From Hydnum rufescens UP504 (lineage: Eukaryota; Basidiomycota; Agaricomycetes; Cantharellales; Hydnaceae), in assembly GCA_014904985.1 (NCBI GenBank), contig MU129068.1, forward strand, positions 74,458-138,457: a DNA stretch of 64,000 bases. The letters run 5' to 3'. The translations under genes and the position numbers were made by a program. The number at the start of each line of letters is the position of its first letter. Position 1 is the first letter of the stretch. Below, one piece after another: positions 1 through 11,514 of the stretch. A model generated the notes under the pieces. That model worked only from the letters and a program-made list of their open reading frames with translations. It did no database searches and was not told the DNA's origin.

Positions 1-184
1 TATTTCACATAGAGGCTTCCAGTGACTTAGTCTTAACAACCTTGTATATGACTTAGCTCCAGATGGCTTTAGATCAGTACTCTCTTCAGATGTAAGCAGA
101 TTTGTAGACAGTAGTATATTCCAGTAGTGAGGAGATGGGGGATACAGGAAAATCTACCAGCTTTTATACCTTTCTGAAGGTGGC

Positions 185-380
185 TGTGTTTAAAGAATAT
201 GACTCACTCCTAGGTGAGTCATATGTGAGTCATAGGTGAGAACAATAGGGTTGTCAAGGAGGGTGAGTCATTCATAAGGTGGTTGCAAGGAAGGTGAGTC
301 ATTCATAAACAGAACAAAAGGGTTACTAAGAAGGTGTTATCTTTCATGAGGTGGTTGCAAGAAGGTGAGATCATTCATAT
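185..380. repeat. imperfect tandem repeat, AT-rich
   Basis: The motifs GGTGAGTCATTCATAA, GGTGGTTGCAAGGAAGG and AATAGGGTT / AAAGGGTTA alternate in about three imperfect units. There is no open frame of note. It is probably a decayed subterminal repeat of a transposon. Nothing else is recognised in bases 1-540. Confidence 0.5.
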
Positions 381-545
381 CCACACATCCAATTCATTCT
401 ATTTTTGGATATAGTCAGGGTCATACTAATCAAAGCTGATTCCACCTAGTTTAGGCCTGAGGTGGAGTGGCTCACATTCATGGTAGGTTTTGTTCCCATT
501 TTTCCTGCCAAGGGAGTGGCATGCCTAAAAGTAAACAAAAAAAGC

Positions 546-1100
546 TGATTTTTGGCACATATGTAGTTCATCATATGGCCATACCCCATGTAAATTTCAA
601 GTTCATATCCTGTCTGTAGGGGAGTAAATTAATTTTCAATGTTCAAACTTGTTTGGCCATAACTCCATAACTACTGGACAGGTATGGCTGAAATTTTGAT
701 ATGATCTTCGCCTAAGCAGCCTTCTAATCATGTGCCAATTTTCAGAGTGATCTGCACAGTGGTTCTTTTTGGAAATTTCCAGTGGTTCTGGTACCCCCTG
801 TCCAGTTCACTGCCTTAACCTGGATGGATTGGCATAATTTTTGGCACATAATTAGTACACTATATTTTCATGCTCCCTGTAAATTTTCAAGTCCCCAGCT
901 ATTCTATGGGAGGAGAAAATCAATTTTCAATATCCAAACTTGTTTGCCTCATATCTCAATAACTAATGCATGGATTTGGCTGAAATTTTAATATGGTTTG
1001 TGGCCAGATAGTCTCTAATCATGTGCCAAATTTCAGACTGATCTGCTCAGCGCTTAGATTCCGGCAACTTCCGGTGGTTCCAGAGCTGTTCTTCCTGCCC
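546..1100 (+). repeat. two diverged direct copies of a ~290-bp repeat
   Basis: Copy 1 starts near 547 (TTTTTGGCACATATGTAG) and copy 2 near 837 (TTTTTGGCACATAATTAG). They share a co-linear series of blocks: ATGTAAATTT, AATTTTCAAT, CAAACTTGTTTG, GGCTGAAATTTT, CTAATCATGTGCCAA, TTCAGA and GATCTGC. The short frames inside are broken and differ between copies, so this is repeat DNA rather than a gene. Confidence 0.7.
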
Positions 1101-1494
1101 TCATTGTTTCAGGGATTAACCATTGGCCCTGGGCCTGATTTTTTCACTTAATCAGGGTCCCCAGGGGTCCATCCATCCATCCCAGGCACCTCCCCCTGGT
1201 CCTGGGCCCCCATTGGGCTGGATGCCTAAATATTCTTTGGATGTACTTCATTTAATTTCTGCATTTTGGCATTTTTTTAAGATAGGATACATGTATTATG
1301 TAACTAGATACCATTTAGGAATAATTACATAATATTTGTACTAAACTCAGACCCAAGTTACCTGCCTAGACAAGCTTAGGCACACAATTAGACACCTCCT
1401 GGTAATGGTCAACCTGTTTTAATTTATCCACTAGTAGACTCACTGCATACTAAGCCCTCATGGACCCACCAGACTCTAATGAGATATAGCAAGC

Positions 1495-1740
1495 TCTAGA
1501 CATGACTAGACACAGCTGATTTAGGCATGCCTAAATCAACTGCAGGGTGTCCATCAAGTCATTGTAAAACCCCTGGAGCAGCACCTGACTCTACACATCA
1601 CTAGACATCACTGATTTAGGCATGTCTAAATCAACCCTGGATAGGCCTCTTCAATTCAAAGTCAATAATTAAGCTCTAGACATCATTAGACACAACTGAT
1701 TTAGGCATGCCTAAATCAACCCCAGAATCCCTATCAAATA
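1495..1740. repeat. three repeats centred on a 20-bp palindrome
   Basis: The perfect palindrome GATTTAGGCATGCCTAAATC occurs at 1518-1537 and 1698-1717, with a one-mismatch copy at 1613-1632. Each copy is preceded by a CTAGACA..ACTAGACA-type stretch and followed by AACY. The spacing is 95 and 85 bp. Flanking sequence (GGAGCAGCACCTG) also repeats, near 1577 and 1763. It lies just upstream of the hAT transposase remnant and may be its subterminal binding region. That link is inference. Confidence 0.6.
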
Positions 1741-2015
1741 GTTAAAAAGCCTGGGAGCAGCACCTGCGGCATGCACAGATAGGCGCACCTATTATAGGGA
1801 CTTAGAAATTTTTCATCTTTTGAACACCTTTAGACACCACCTAGACATGCCTATATAAAAACCATCTCTTAGGTCAAAGGCCAATGCAACCAGAACCCAC
1901 CTAAGAGGTACCTTTTTGAGGGTGCATTAGGTGGGATCACAGTGGATGACCAGGTATGCACTTACAACCCATGAAAGTGACACACCTGTTCTGACACAGC
2001 TCCTCTTCAAAGTCT

Positions 2016-4725
2016 ATGCATGTTATTGAGTGCCCAGAGTTTCAAGAACCTCTCCTTTACTTGAATAGTAGCTTGGCTGAAAAATACATACCACATCATA
2101 TGACAATCCAAAATACCATTATCAAATTATGGCATGAAGAATTTGACAAGCTGAAGAAGGAGATGGCAGTAAGATTCACATGTGGTTATCCACAACTCAT
2201 CTACAGTAACTGGTGGATTCAGGCCTCACTTGGAAAAATATTGTTCACAGCCGACATATGGTCAGACAGCTGGCTCTGCCCATTCTTAGCAATAACAGTG
2301 CACTGGATACAACACTGAGACAACAATTCTCCAATGCTTCATGTGGATCTCATAGCCTTCCATTACCTTGCAGGGAGTCATGATGGGAAATCCATATGTG
2401 CTGCCATGAAGCAAATGCTTGAGTGGGCAAATATCATAACCAAAGTACATGAGAAATCAAACCTTTCTGGCCCTTGGTAACTATATCCTCACTAGATCAG
2501 ATGGTGGACACTTGATAATGCCACAAACAATGACACATTTATGGCTGAGCTCAAAAGAGTCCTGAAAGCAGAAGGGATCTCATTTTCATCCACACAAAAT
2601 AGGGTTTGGTGAGTGGGATCATTTGCATTATGTGATTTACACCCTAATAAGGTAGGTGCCAGCTGCTTCACCCATGTAATTAACATTGTGGTTCAGCATG
2701 TCCTCTCAGTCTTAAAGATTGCACCTCATGGCAACATTATGGCTCAAGTCCATACACTTGTCAATGCCATCCAGTCATCTGGTGACTGATGTGTTGCATT
2801 TATGGAGATCATACACAAAGGGAATGCTGTGGGAGATTTAACCCCAAAGTCCCTGAAGTAGAATTACTTTGGGAAGTAGAGATGCAATGGGATTTGGCTC
2901 ATGGAATGTTGCAGACCATTCTGCCCACATGAAAAGTAAGTCCTTACAAACAAGATCTATTCATGTCTGTGCTAATTGATTCCAAGGCTATCCAGGTGAT
3001 GTCCATGAAGCACAAATACCATGAAACTCCAAAGCAAGAACTTGACTGAGACTCAATGGGCTGTTGTGCAGAAAGTGTACAACATCTTGGATGTAAGTTT
3101 AGGCCCCCTGTACCTCTCCAAGCTGCAAATTGACTACCATCTCAATAGTACCTACACTCAGTCCAACACTTAATGGCAGGCGAGACAACCCCGATCCTCA
3201 GTGGAACTCTACCTGCTTTCCAGTCCCTTCAAGATCGGTGGCAGGAACACATGATTTTCAAATCTGGACACATTGCCCTATGTACTCAAGGGAATGGCAT
3301 GGCTAAACAAATACCACAAGAAGGCAGGAAAGACTTGCGCTTATGTGATTGCAATGGGTGAGTACCATCTTTTCTCCTGCTGCAACCACAAACTGACAAT
3401 GGAATTATTACAGTCCTTAATCCAAGTATTAAAATGTATTTTATTCAGAAGCAGTGGTCTCTGATGGAAGTAGAAGAAGTGGTGGAATGGATTAAGGATG
3501 AGGTCAGTTGTCTGCACTCTTTTTGCCTGTCCCACTTAGGATTCTGTTGCTGACTTTTGGGTTAATTCAGCTCACAAAGTATTGGACCATAGCAAATATG
3601 AGGCCCTCAGTTGTGGGTTGTGGCTATGAAAAACCTAAGGACTCCAGGAACTGACACCAAGGGCAGATAGATTTGTAGGGGAGCCTAAATGCTCAAGCAG
3701 AGTGAGGGCAGGCAGAGCAAAAAGAGACTCTGGTATTCGGAAGTACTGGCCAATTTATGGCCTACAGAAATAGGGGAAAATTACAGGGGTACAGCAGGAG
3801 TACAGAGAAACACAAAGAAGGACAAAGGAGTACAAGTATACCTGCACAGGCCACCATTCACAGACTTAGGAGATGTTTTGTAAACAGCAACAGCATGCTT
3901 GCATCCATCAGTATTACCAAATAGGGGTTGCCCCCTCTAAAACTGTCCTTCAGCCCATTGGACCCCAACTCCAACAGTGGGCACAGCCTCTGAGCTTGCC
4001 CAGTCCACACATATCAAGCTCAGTCTCATTGACACAGATGATGACTTTGATACCAGAGAACTGAGTATTGATCAAGAATACAAGGCCTATATGGTTCACT
4101 TGCAGCACACCCTGACACTCTCCCAGAAACCTATACTTACCTTTTGGCAGGTTTGTACAAGTCAAGTCTCATTTGGCCATATGTTGATGTCATATTTCCA
4201 TAGGAGCATGAGTACATGTTCCCAATGTGGTTCTGAATGGCTATGGATTACCTTCCAATCCAGGCCTCTTCAGTTCCATCTGAGCAGGTCTTCTCCTCAA
4301 GTTCCAAAACAATGATGAAAAGATGCAGTCACCTCAAACCTGACATAATGGAGGGGCTCCAGATGCTCAAATTTATGCTGAAGAAAGAGTGAGTAAACTT
4401 TACAAAAGGTTGGAAGACTCCCATGGCCAAGATGATGCTTGATCTGGACAATGGGGGCAACATGCTTTGAGATATATTGAACACTGCACCCACAGAGATT
4501 GATGAGGTGTTGGAACATCTTATGGACCATGAGGATTTAATTGCCAATGAGTAGACAGATTATGATTATGTACATAGGTATATACAAAGCCTTGAGTCAT
4601 GGCTTGAGTTGACTCTGAGTCTAAGTCAAGTCCTAAATTTGACTTGGCTTCAGCAATAAGCCAAGTCCTTCAGAAGTCACATGAAGTCACCCAAAGTCAA
4701 GCCAAGTTGAGTTGTGGCAACACTA
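2016..4725 (+). pseudogene. decayed hAT-family transposase and its right end
   Basis: The open stretch 2016-2318 encodes a segment ending with KILFTADIWSDSWLCPFLAI. This matches the conserved FTxDxWS block at the start of the RNase-H-like catalytic core of agaric hAT transposases. Near 4270-4400 another frame gives a serine-rich stretch and then HLKPDIMEGLQMLKFMLKK, the C-terminal hAT dimerisation helix. The frames between are interrupted by stops, so the gene is dead. The DNA from about 4583 to 4725 is an array of AAGTC/GACTT words ending GGCAACACTA, which looks like a hAT terminal repeat. A matching left terminus was not found. BED-finger sequence upstream was not recognised. Confidence 0.8.
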
Positions 4726-4730
4726 CCAGT

Positions 4731-4885
4731 TTGGTTCCAAGGAAGCAAATATGCCAGTTCCCACAGGGTAGCCATTTTTCTCATGGGGGCCCATGGAAGC
4801 AAATTGCTCAAAAGCACTGTTACAAATAAGTTCCCACAGGGTGTCCATTTTTCCCATGGGGTGACCATGTTTGGTCCAAGGGACT
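4731..4885 (+). repeat. short duplicated segment after the hAT end
   Basis: Two imperfect copies of GAAGCAAAT..AGTTCCCACAGGGT..CCATTTTTCYCATGGGG lie side by side between about 4740 and 4865. No coding signal is visible. Confidence 0.4.
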
Positions 4886-5043
4886 TTGTGCTATAAACAA
4901 AAAGTGGAAGTGTAAATTATGCACTTGGTTTCTATCATGTTACCATGAGCTACAATGTGGAGTTTGGCATCTTGTTATTGAACTGCAAGTCTGTTTAGGG
5001 TGATACATACCTCCTTCACAATTTTGGTGTTCCAAACCTGACA

Positions 5044-5659
5044 TTGATAGGCACACCTCATGGCCTTTTTCCTGGTGACCACCTCACACCCCCCCTTCAC
5101 CTTTTCTCAGTGACACTTTTGATCCATAACCCAAAGATATCACTGCCCCCCATGGGTGTCTTCAATTGGCACTACCTTCAGTGTGTCATCAGGATGTTCA
5201 GTACCAAGCAGTACAATGATGTTCCCAACATTGTATTCCATGTTCTACCATTCAAAACAGCCAATGATTTAGATGACGACTCTGGGGATGATGACTCATG
5301 GCCAGATAATGGGGGGAAGGAACTGCCATATCCTACATATCACTTTGAGCGATTTGTGGCAGAGCGATGGAGGAGAAAGAAGCTTCATGAAGAAGTGGTG
5401 CACTGGTCTGCTGGAGTCTCCTCTGGTATTTAAAGCCTATCTTGTGTTTGGTAAGTTTCAGTCTGCTGTGTATTTTTTGATGTGGAATCTCAATTATCTG
5501 CCTCTATTGTTCCATCAACTCATAGATGCCTCCAGAGCCAGTGTGTTCTTTTCCTCCTTGTTCAAAAACCATTCCCCTTCTTGGCACCATCTCTTTTTTT
5601 GCATGCACATGCGTTGTCATCTATTGCACAGGTTTGATCCTTTTTTTTGTCCTCACTAG
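5044..5659 (+). pseudogene. unidentified ORF remnant with acidic tract
   Basis: A 129-codon frame (5044-5433) includes VFNWHYLQCVI, an aspartate-rich patch (DDDSGDDDSWPD) and a charged tail PTYHFERFVAERWRRKKL. A second overlapping frame runs to 5659. The composition looks protein-like, and the setting (hAT remnant before, DDE transposase after) suggests a transposon-associated or captured gene. I do not recognise a domain and assign no function. It could be an exon of a longer broken gene whose other parts are no longer visible. Confidence 0.3.
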
Positions 5660-6989
5660 CACCACAACTACTCCTTAACCATCTTTCAATCCTTTCACTC
5701 TGTTCATTCCTGTGTCATCCTGCTAGACATATGACTTTTGAGCCATCAGCCCAGTCTCTCTAAGCTATGCTAGCACATCATCACCATTATGGTTCATGTG
5801 GATACAATGCCATCACACTGTATTCATCACAAACAAATGATCACCTCCAAGAGTATTGCTCATCTTCCTCCAGTATTTTCTCTGGAGACCCAACTGGATC
5901 TGCATTATTATCTTGGAGCCTGGAGCCTCACTGCCTGCACTTGGCTAATTCTTTGAATTTGGGACTGCATCGTGGAATATAAACCAGGCAAAAAGATAGA
6001 CTCACTACAAGAAAGAATTTGAAGTGGCCTGATTTTTGTTGTAGGTTTTGTGAGTTTGTGGTTGAAATTCAAGCTCCTCGATTCAACCAAGGGTCATCAT
6101 ATGGAGCGCAGGCCCAAGTATCAGGACAGCTGGGGTGACTGTCTTCTTTGGCAAGGAAGGGCATATATGTGATGGCGCAGAGATGGAATGTAAGCAGGTC
6201 CCCTAAGAGAGGCTTGGAGGGATTGAGGCATAGGTGGGAATACCAGATTATTTCTCTGAGAGAATGAGACTGCAATAGAACATTGTGCCTGACAGATAGA
6301 GATGTTGAAGCCAACATGGCAGGATGTTCATGAACGCATTTACAGGCCACTGCACTGATCTCTCAATGGACCATCACCATGCTGTCCCACATTGCTTGTT
6401 CTTGCTCTTGCTCCTGTTGTGCTTGAATGATCTCTTCAGCTTCACTCAGCTTCCCCATTACTTCAGACAAGATGGCCTGAAGTCATTCATTCTCTGCATG
6501 TAATTTTTGCAAAGACAGCCAAGGTTCCCCAGATCAAGCTGTCATCATACTGGATTGGAATAGTGACAGGAAATACTGAGTTGAGCAACTGGGACAACAG
6601 AATCATCTGAGTCTGTGCATGTGGGTTAGAACTTAGGTGTGTATGAACCATTGTCATCATGATCTGATCAGACAGTGACTCAGCTCTTGGGTGCTTTGAG
6701 TTTGACATGGCATAACAGCAACACCAGTTGTTTTTTTTTTTATGCACATGATTTTCTAGAACAACACATTTGACACCTAGTGACCTATATCACACTATAC
6801 ATGAGCCATTCCTATCACCCCTCATTCTATTCAGTTTCAAGTCTTTCAACTGACTTTTTGACTTACAGCACTTTGCACTAGAGTGTGCAATTGGTTTTTT
6901 TTTTCTTGAGCATGTCCTAGATTCAGAGCCACCCAATTCAGAAATTTGAATTAGCTGTCCAACAACTGCAGGTACTGACAGTTTTCTGC

Positions 6990-9034
6990 TGCATGCAATT
7001 TTCTGTCCTCATTCCTGCCTACATGTCACAAGAACAGTCTCAAAGTTCAGTGGACAAGGAACCTTTCCTTGTCATGGTGATTATATGTCTTCAGGAAACT
7101 AAGGTTATCCAAGTCCAGCCCTCTGCTCTGGGGAGAAAAGCCCTGGCTCCAAAAATCACCAAGGAAAGTCTTCAGAAAGCCTTTGACTTTGACTTTGAGA
7201 GCTTGGACTCATCCCTCTATGAATTCTGGAAATGTGGGCTCTGTGCTTTGGGGCCACACTTTGATGGGCCATACAAGGCCATATGAGGTTCAAACGTGAT
7301 GTTCAAATGGTGGGTTGATGGCAGGGTGTGAGTTTTCCAAAATATGCATTGGACTTGTCAGTACTAATTGGCATGGTTTTCAAGGGAGAGATTAGGAATG
7401 TCCATCGAAACCAAAGAGGAATATAACAGTATGAAACAAGGGATTGAGAGTCACTGCACAACAATTGTACACATCAAAGTCAAAGACACCGACCTAGTGG
7501 TGTTTCGTGTATCAGTGAGTCTCAGATAAAGCCCTTATTGCTTTCATCTGGCTCAATGGGTAACCATAGTCCAATATCAATGTGGATATGACTGAGTATG
7601 CTATGGCCTTGCAGGTAAGATTTTCGTTACTCAACTACAAAGCTGCAGCCAGCACTTACTCAGTATTGAGGCTCCAAATGTACAGGATTTAACCCCACTC
7701 AAAGCTGCCCAGGCAAAACACACCGTTGCACTGAAAGCCCAATGGAAATGCTCACTTCACCTTGGTGATTGGTGCTATAGGCACCACATGGATGACTACT
7801 GCATCCATCTCAATGTCGCAGCATTTGGTATATGGGCCAGAGCAATAGTGAGTGATTAGTTTGATCATGGCACCCCCCATATAATCAATATGCATCAGTA
7901 CAAAGATACAGCATTGGTTGAAAATCCACTGAATGTGAAATATTTCAATCTCGCTTCCCACTGTCACCAGAATACTCAGTCAGAACAAGCAGAAAGTGCC
8001 AGTGGCAGTATTGCAACATTGCAGTTTCTGGAGCTTCTGACAGCTGTTATAAAACGTGATACCCCTCATATGACTATGGCTCTCCCAATGCCTCCTGTAA
8101 CACCGAAGCAACCTGATACCCAGCCACCAGTCCGACACAATCAGAATGCCTCTGAGCACCTCTGATCCCCAGGTGTGAGGACTGCAGCTGGAAATGTTGA
8201 AGATATTGACCTGTTCATTGCCTGGTGTTGTGAGAACAATCAGGGGAATTATTCATCATTTCATGATACCATGATTGAGCAGGAGCTGTATCCAGATGAT
8301 ATGGTCCCTGACCTCTCAAACAAGGATCTGTGTGAATGTATACCATTTCTCAAGGTATCTGCTGTCCCTTGCTTCCATAAGGCTTGTGCTGGGTACTGGA
8401 AGCACAGGCTGTGGCTTTCTAAAGCCTCAAGGCTGAATTGTCATCACCGGGACTCAGATGCTGATCTGCCTGCATGGCTTGCTCATGACCCACCTGTTTG
8501 AACCTTTCCCTTGTCCATTCATTCATTGCCATCACCTGCAGCAAATACAAATACAACCAGTTCTATGAATTCCAATCCTATTACAATTGTGAATACTGGA
8601 ATGGGAAGTATGAACATGTCCATCACCAGTCCTCCCATATCCACCATGTCAATCCCATCTTTTCCACCTCTTTACCCATCCCCAATCCTTCACCACCTTC
8701 ACTGTCAAACCTTTAGACTTGTGGCAATAGCAGTATCGAATTCTCTGTGGGCCAAAAGTGCCCCCTCCCAGAGCCTGCCAATGATGGCTGGAGACAGTGT
8801 GAGCACATATATCCTGAAGGTGGTGGTTATACTCTATGGTATCAGTATGATCAGGAAAATCAGATGTGGGGTGATGGGGAGGGTGGGACAGCCCATTCTA
8901 TGCCACAAAATACTGACTATTTGATGAATCTTCAAGAGCAGGCAAGCAAGGAAGGGTGTATTGATAGGATGCAGAACCCCAATGGTTCTTGGACCAGAAT
9001 GGAGCCAGGAAGGTTCAATCCTATCGGTTTTTAG
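6990..9034 (+). pseudogene. degenerate transposon-associated ORF group
   Basis: Several plus-strand frames appear to be decayed parts of one gene. 6993-7286 contains KAFDFDFESLDSSLYEFW. About 7740-8165 contains NVAAFGIWARAIV followed by a Pro/Thr-rich linker. 8175-8420 is an alpha-helical stretch (ENNQGNYSSFHDTMIEQEL, then MVPDLSNKDLCE), reminiscent of a small SAM-like helical domain. 8747-9034 is aromatic and Gly-rich. Many stops and frame changes separate the parts. The layout recalls uncharacterised proteins that often sit beside transposons in mushroom genomes, but this rests on remembered resemblance and is weak. Confidence 0.35.
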
Positions 9035-9127
9035 GCCACTATTGGACTCTTTGTGTTCACAGCAGCATAGGTAGAATTTCCTTGTAACTACATCACATGG
9101 TGTACCCCAAATCTCTAAACCACCCAT

Positions 9128-10192
9128 GAGCCTTTTCTGCCATTACGATGTCACATGCATGTTGTATGAAGCTAATCAGACTGAGCCTATCAACTTCTTC
9201 ATTGTAGTGACAGCAGAGCCATGCCTTGACACAAGAGAAGGACTCTTCAATTGGATTGAAATCAGGGGAATACGGTGGCAGAAATAGGAGCCTGCCCCCT
9301 GTGAGAACCAGATCCTAATGAGCAACAGTTGAGCAGAGCATAAGTGACAAATTTTACCCACTTCTTCCTCAATAATTGTCTTGACAGAAAGACTGTGGTG
9401 GATTGAGCAGTTATTGAGGAGAAGAACACTCCATGGCCCTGGGTAGGGACACATCAATGGCAGCTGGTCCAAACTGTTAGGACAGCCACATCCAGACATG
9501 AATCATTATTTGACATACCACATGTTCTCATAGGAATTTCTCAAATGCTTGCCCATAACTGAACCTTCAAAGATATCATATGAGAGGTAGCCATCCATAC
9601 TAAGGACTGGAAGGATTGAGAATTGCTTACCATGCACAAAGGGTTCATGGACAATACATGATGTACCAACATGTGAATATCCCCATCACTGAGCCACTGT
9701 ATGATCATCCTTGGAGGACTCATCCACACACAGCAGCATATCAGGGTTTGGAATGAGCTCAGCTGCTTGGTTTACAAAAGCTGCCCAGAGGAGCTCATTT
9801 TGTTCCCTAGCTTCCTTGGAAACTCATTTGTGAGAAAAGCACATCTGATCAAGGGTACACTTGACTGTAGAAATGGATACTTTGACACCATGGACTGAGA
9901 AAAGCTGCTCCTAAATTTCATCAAGGTATAATGTGTTATCAGCAACTAGCAGCTTGTCAATAAATTCAATGGAACTGGCACTGAGAATGCACTTCTGCCC
10001 CAGTTGGACATGACTCAGACAGTAAGGAACACCATACTTGCTCTGAAGCCAAAGGGTGAGGTGGACAATTGAGAGTGAGACACCCAGCTTCTCAGCAATC
10101 TGCATTGGTTGAAGCCCTCCGGTGTGAAGGATGGGGATACAGGCCTTCAAGTTGTCAGACAATGCTTTGGGCATGTCACAGAGAGTGGACAA
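9128..10192 (-). pseudogene. decayed Tc1/mariner-like DDE transposase
   Basis: Reading the minus strand from 10192, the N-terminal part has a helix-turn-helix region (GLQPMQIAEKLGVSLSIV). The catalytic core follows in broken frames: LLCVDES near 9715, FSILPVLSMDGYLSYDIFEG near 9610, VLLLNNCSIHHS near 9410, and then a segment matching DFNPIE near 9265. This order matches the IS630/Tc1-like DDE superfamily endonucleases common in agarics (first Asp, the DNCxIHH motif, then the final acidic residue). Internal stops are present and the usual Asp of DNC reads Asn, so it is inactive on two counts. Terminal inverted repeats were not identified. Confidence 0.8.
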
Positions 10193-10359
10193 GAGGGATG
10201 AGTGGTTGCTGTAGGGCAGAGCATACCAATGGGTATATACAAAATGTATTGAGGCCTGGCAATCAGCAGATCAATACTAGAGCTGAATCGGGTGGCCCTG
10301 AATCTAGGACACACTCAAGAAAAAAAAACCAATCACACACTTCAGTGCAAAGTGCTGTA

Positions 10360-10494
10360 AGCTGACTTGGAGTCGAAGCCAAGTCAGTTAAAGTCACAGT
10401 CAAGTCAAATATTTGTAATCAAATTACTTGACTTGACTTGAGACAGCTTGACTCTGACTTAAGTTAACTCCGAGTCCGAGTCACGGCAACACTA
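10360..10494 (+). repeat. hAT-type element end (AAGTC/GACTT array)
   Basis: An array of GACTTG/AAGTC words runs into CGAGTCCGAGTCACGGCAACACTA. The terminal GGCAACACTA is the same as at 4716-4725 and 56588-56597, and is the complement of TAGTGTTGCC at 55903. This is an orphan right end; the partner left end was not found. Confidence 0.65.
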
Positions 10495-10533
10495 ACCGGT
10501 GGGATCAGGTTCCCCTGGCGGACGGCAAGTGAA

Positions 10534-11278
10534 TAGGGTGCTGTCTAAAAGGTTCCGGCCGGTTTTAGACCGCCAAAAAGGTCAGTGTTTTAAACACCCC
10601 CCTGTTTAAAACATAGTTTTAAACACGCTACATATGGTCATTCACTAGAATACTATCTCTTCCTCCACCATAAAGACTTTGGGCCCACCAGTGGTGGCCT
10701 TGGTTACTACTCCTATAGCCGCATGCTCCTGAAGTCCTTCTGGTGCCCCTTCAACCGGCGTACTGCTCAACCCATTTGGCCAGTGGGTCATTTGGATGGC
10801 CGTCCCAGTACTTTTCAATTACATCTATGACCCCTTCCAGACTAGGCCCATGTTCATGAAAGGTAATTAAGCGCTTGAGTGTGTCTTTCTGAACAATGTG
10901 ATCCGCAAATGCAAGTTCAAGATCATGATTGACAACACCTCCTTCTGACTCAATTTTCTCGAGCCAATCTTGATCAATACTGTGTGCAAAAGGATACACA
11001 GCTTCAGATTGCTGAGGGAGAGTGAGGGAATCAAGGATATGCTGGAGGAGGTGTTGCAGGGCACTTAGTTGAACCCTGAAGGGCTCAGACATTGTAGTAG
11101 TGAGGGAGGACAGGGTGTGCTCATAGAAACTGGGAGAACATTGACTACTCGGCGCAAATGCCGAGAGTATTTTAGACACCAAAAAATCTGACCTCAGGTT
11201 TTAGGCGCGTTTTAACCCGGTCAAAAAGGGGTTGTTTAAAACATAGTTTAAAACAACCAGGTATTAGACAGCACCTTA
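10534..11278. mobile_element. 745-bp hAT-like element with 8-bp target duplication
   Basis: The left end reads TAGGGTGCTGTCTAAAA and the right end, reverse-complemented, reads TAAGGTGCTGTCTAATA, giving a 17-bp imperfect terminal inverted repeat. The direct repeat CAAGTGAA lies on both sides (10526-10533 and 11279-11286). An 8-bp duplication fits the hAT superfamily. Both subterminal regions carry palindromic GTTTAAAAC words (10580-10630 and 11235-11258). The element is too small to code for a hAT transposase but contains an open frame of its own. The intact duplication suggests a fairly recent insertion. Confidence 0.85.
10751..11092 (-). CDS. small uncharacterised ORF inside the 745-bp element
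   Basis: A 113-codon open frame starts at ATG 11092 and stops at 10751; the frame is open upstream to 11182 without a further ATG. The protein is hydrophilic and mostly helical by composition, with a leucine-rich start (LSALQHLLQHILDSL) and an acidic, Trp-containing C-terminus (EKYWDGHPNDPLAKWVEQ). No domain is recognised. It lies wholly within the terminal inverted repeats. It may therefore be a captured host gene fragment or an element-encoded protein. Expression is not shown by anything in the sequence. Confidence 0.35.
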   Translation of the reverse strand: MSEPFRVQLSALQHLLQHILDSLTLPQQSEAVYPFAHSIDQDWLEKIESEGGVVNHDLELAFADHIVQKDTLKRLITFHEHGPSLEGVIDVIEKYWDGHPNDPLAKWVEQYAG

Positions 11279-11514
11279 CAAGTGAAGGAAAGATGAAACC
11301 ACCAAATTTTAGAATAGCCATGCATCTTCGTCCATGGAACGGATCGGGAGTAGCCACCCGATGAAAGGATGGATGCAGACCACAGGACGCGGGAACACAC
11401 GGACCCGAACCCGCGACAACCCCACTCCGTCGCACCAACTGTTGCGTCAGGGTGCATGTCACATGACCTCGCTCTCTGTGTTTTCCCGACTTCCTCTACT
11501 CTGAGGAAGCACCG

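Noticed and set aside
1495..1740. CRISPR-like array
   Set aside because: Only three units, palindromic and with similar rather than unique spacers, in a fungal genome. It is repeat DNA.
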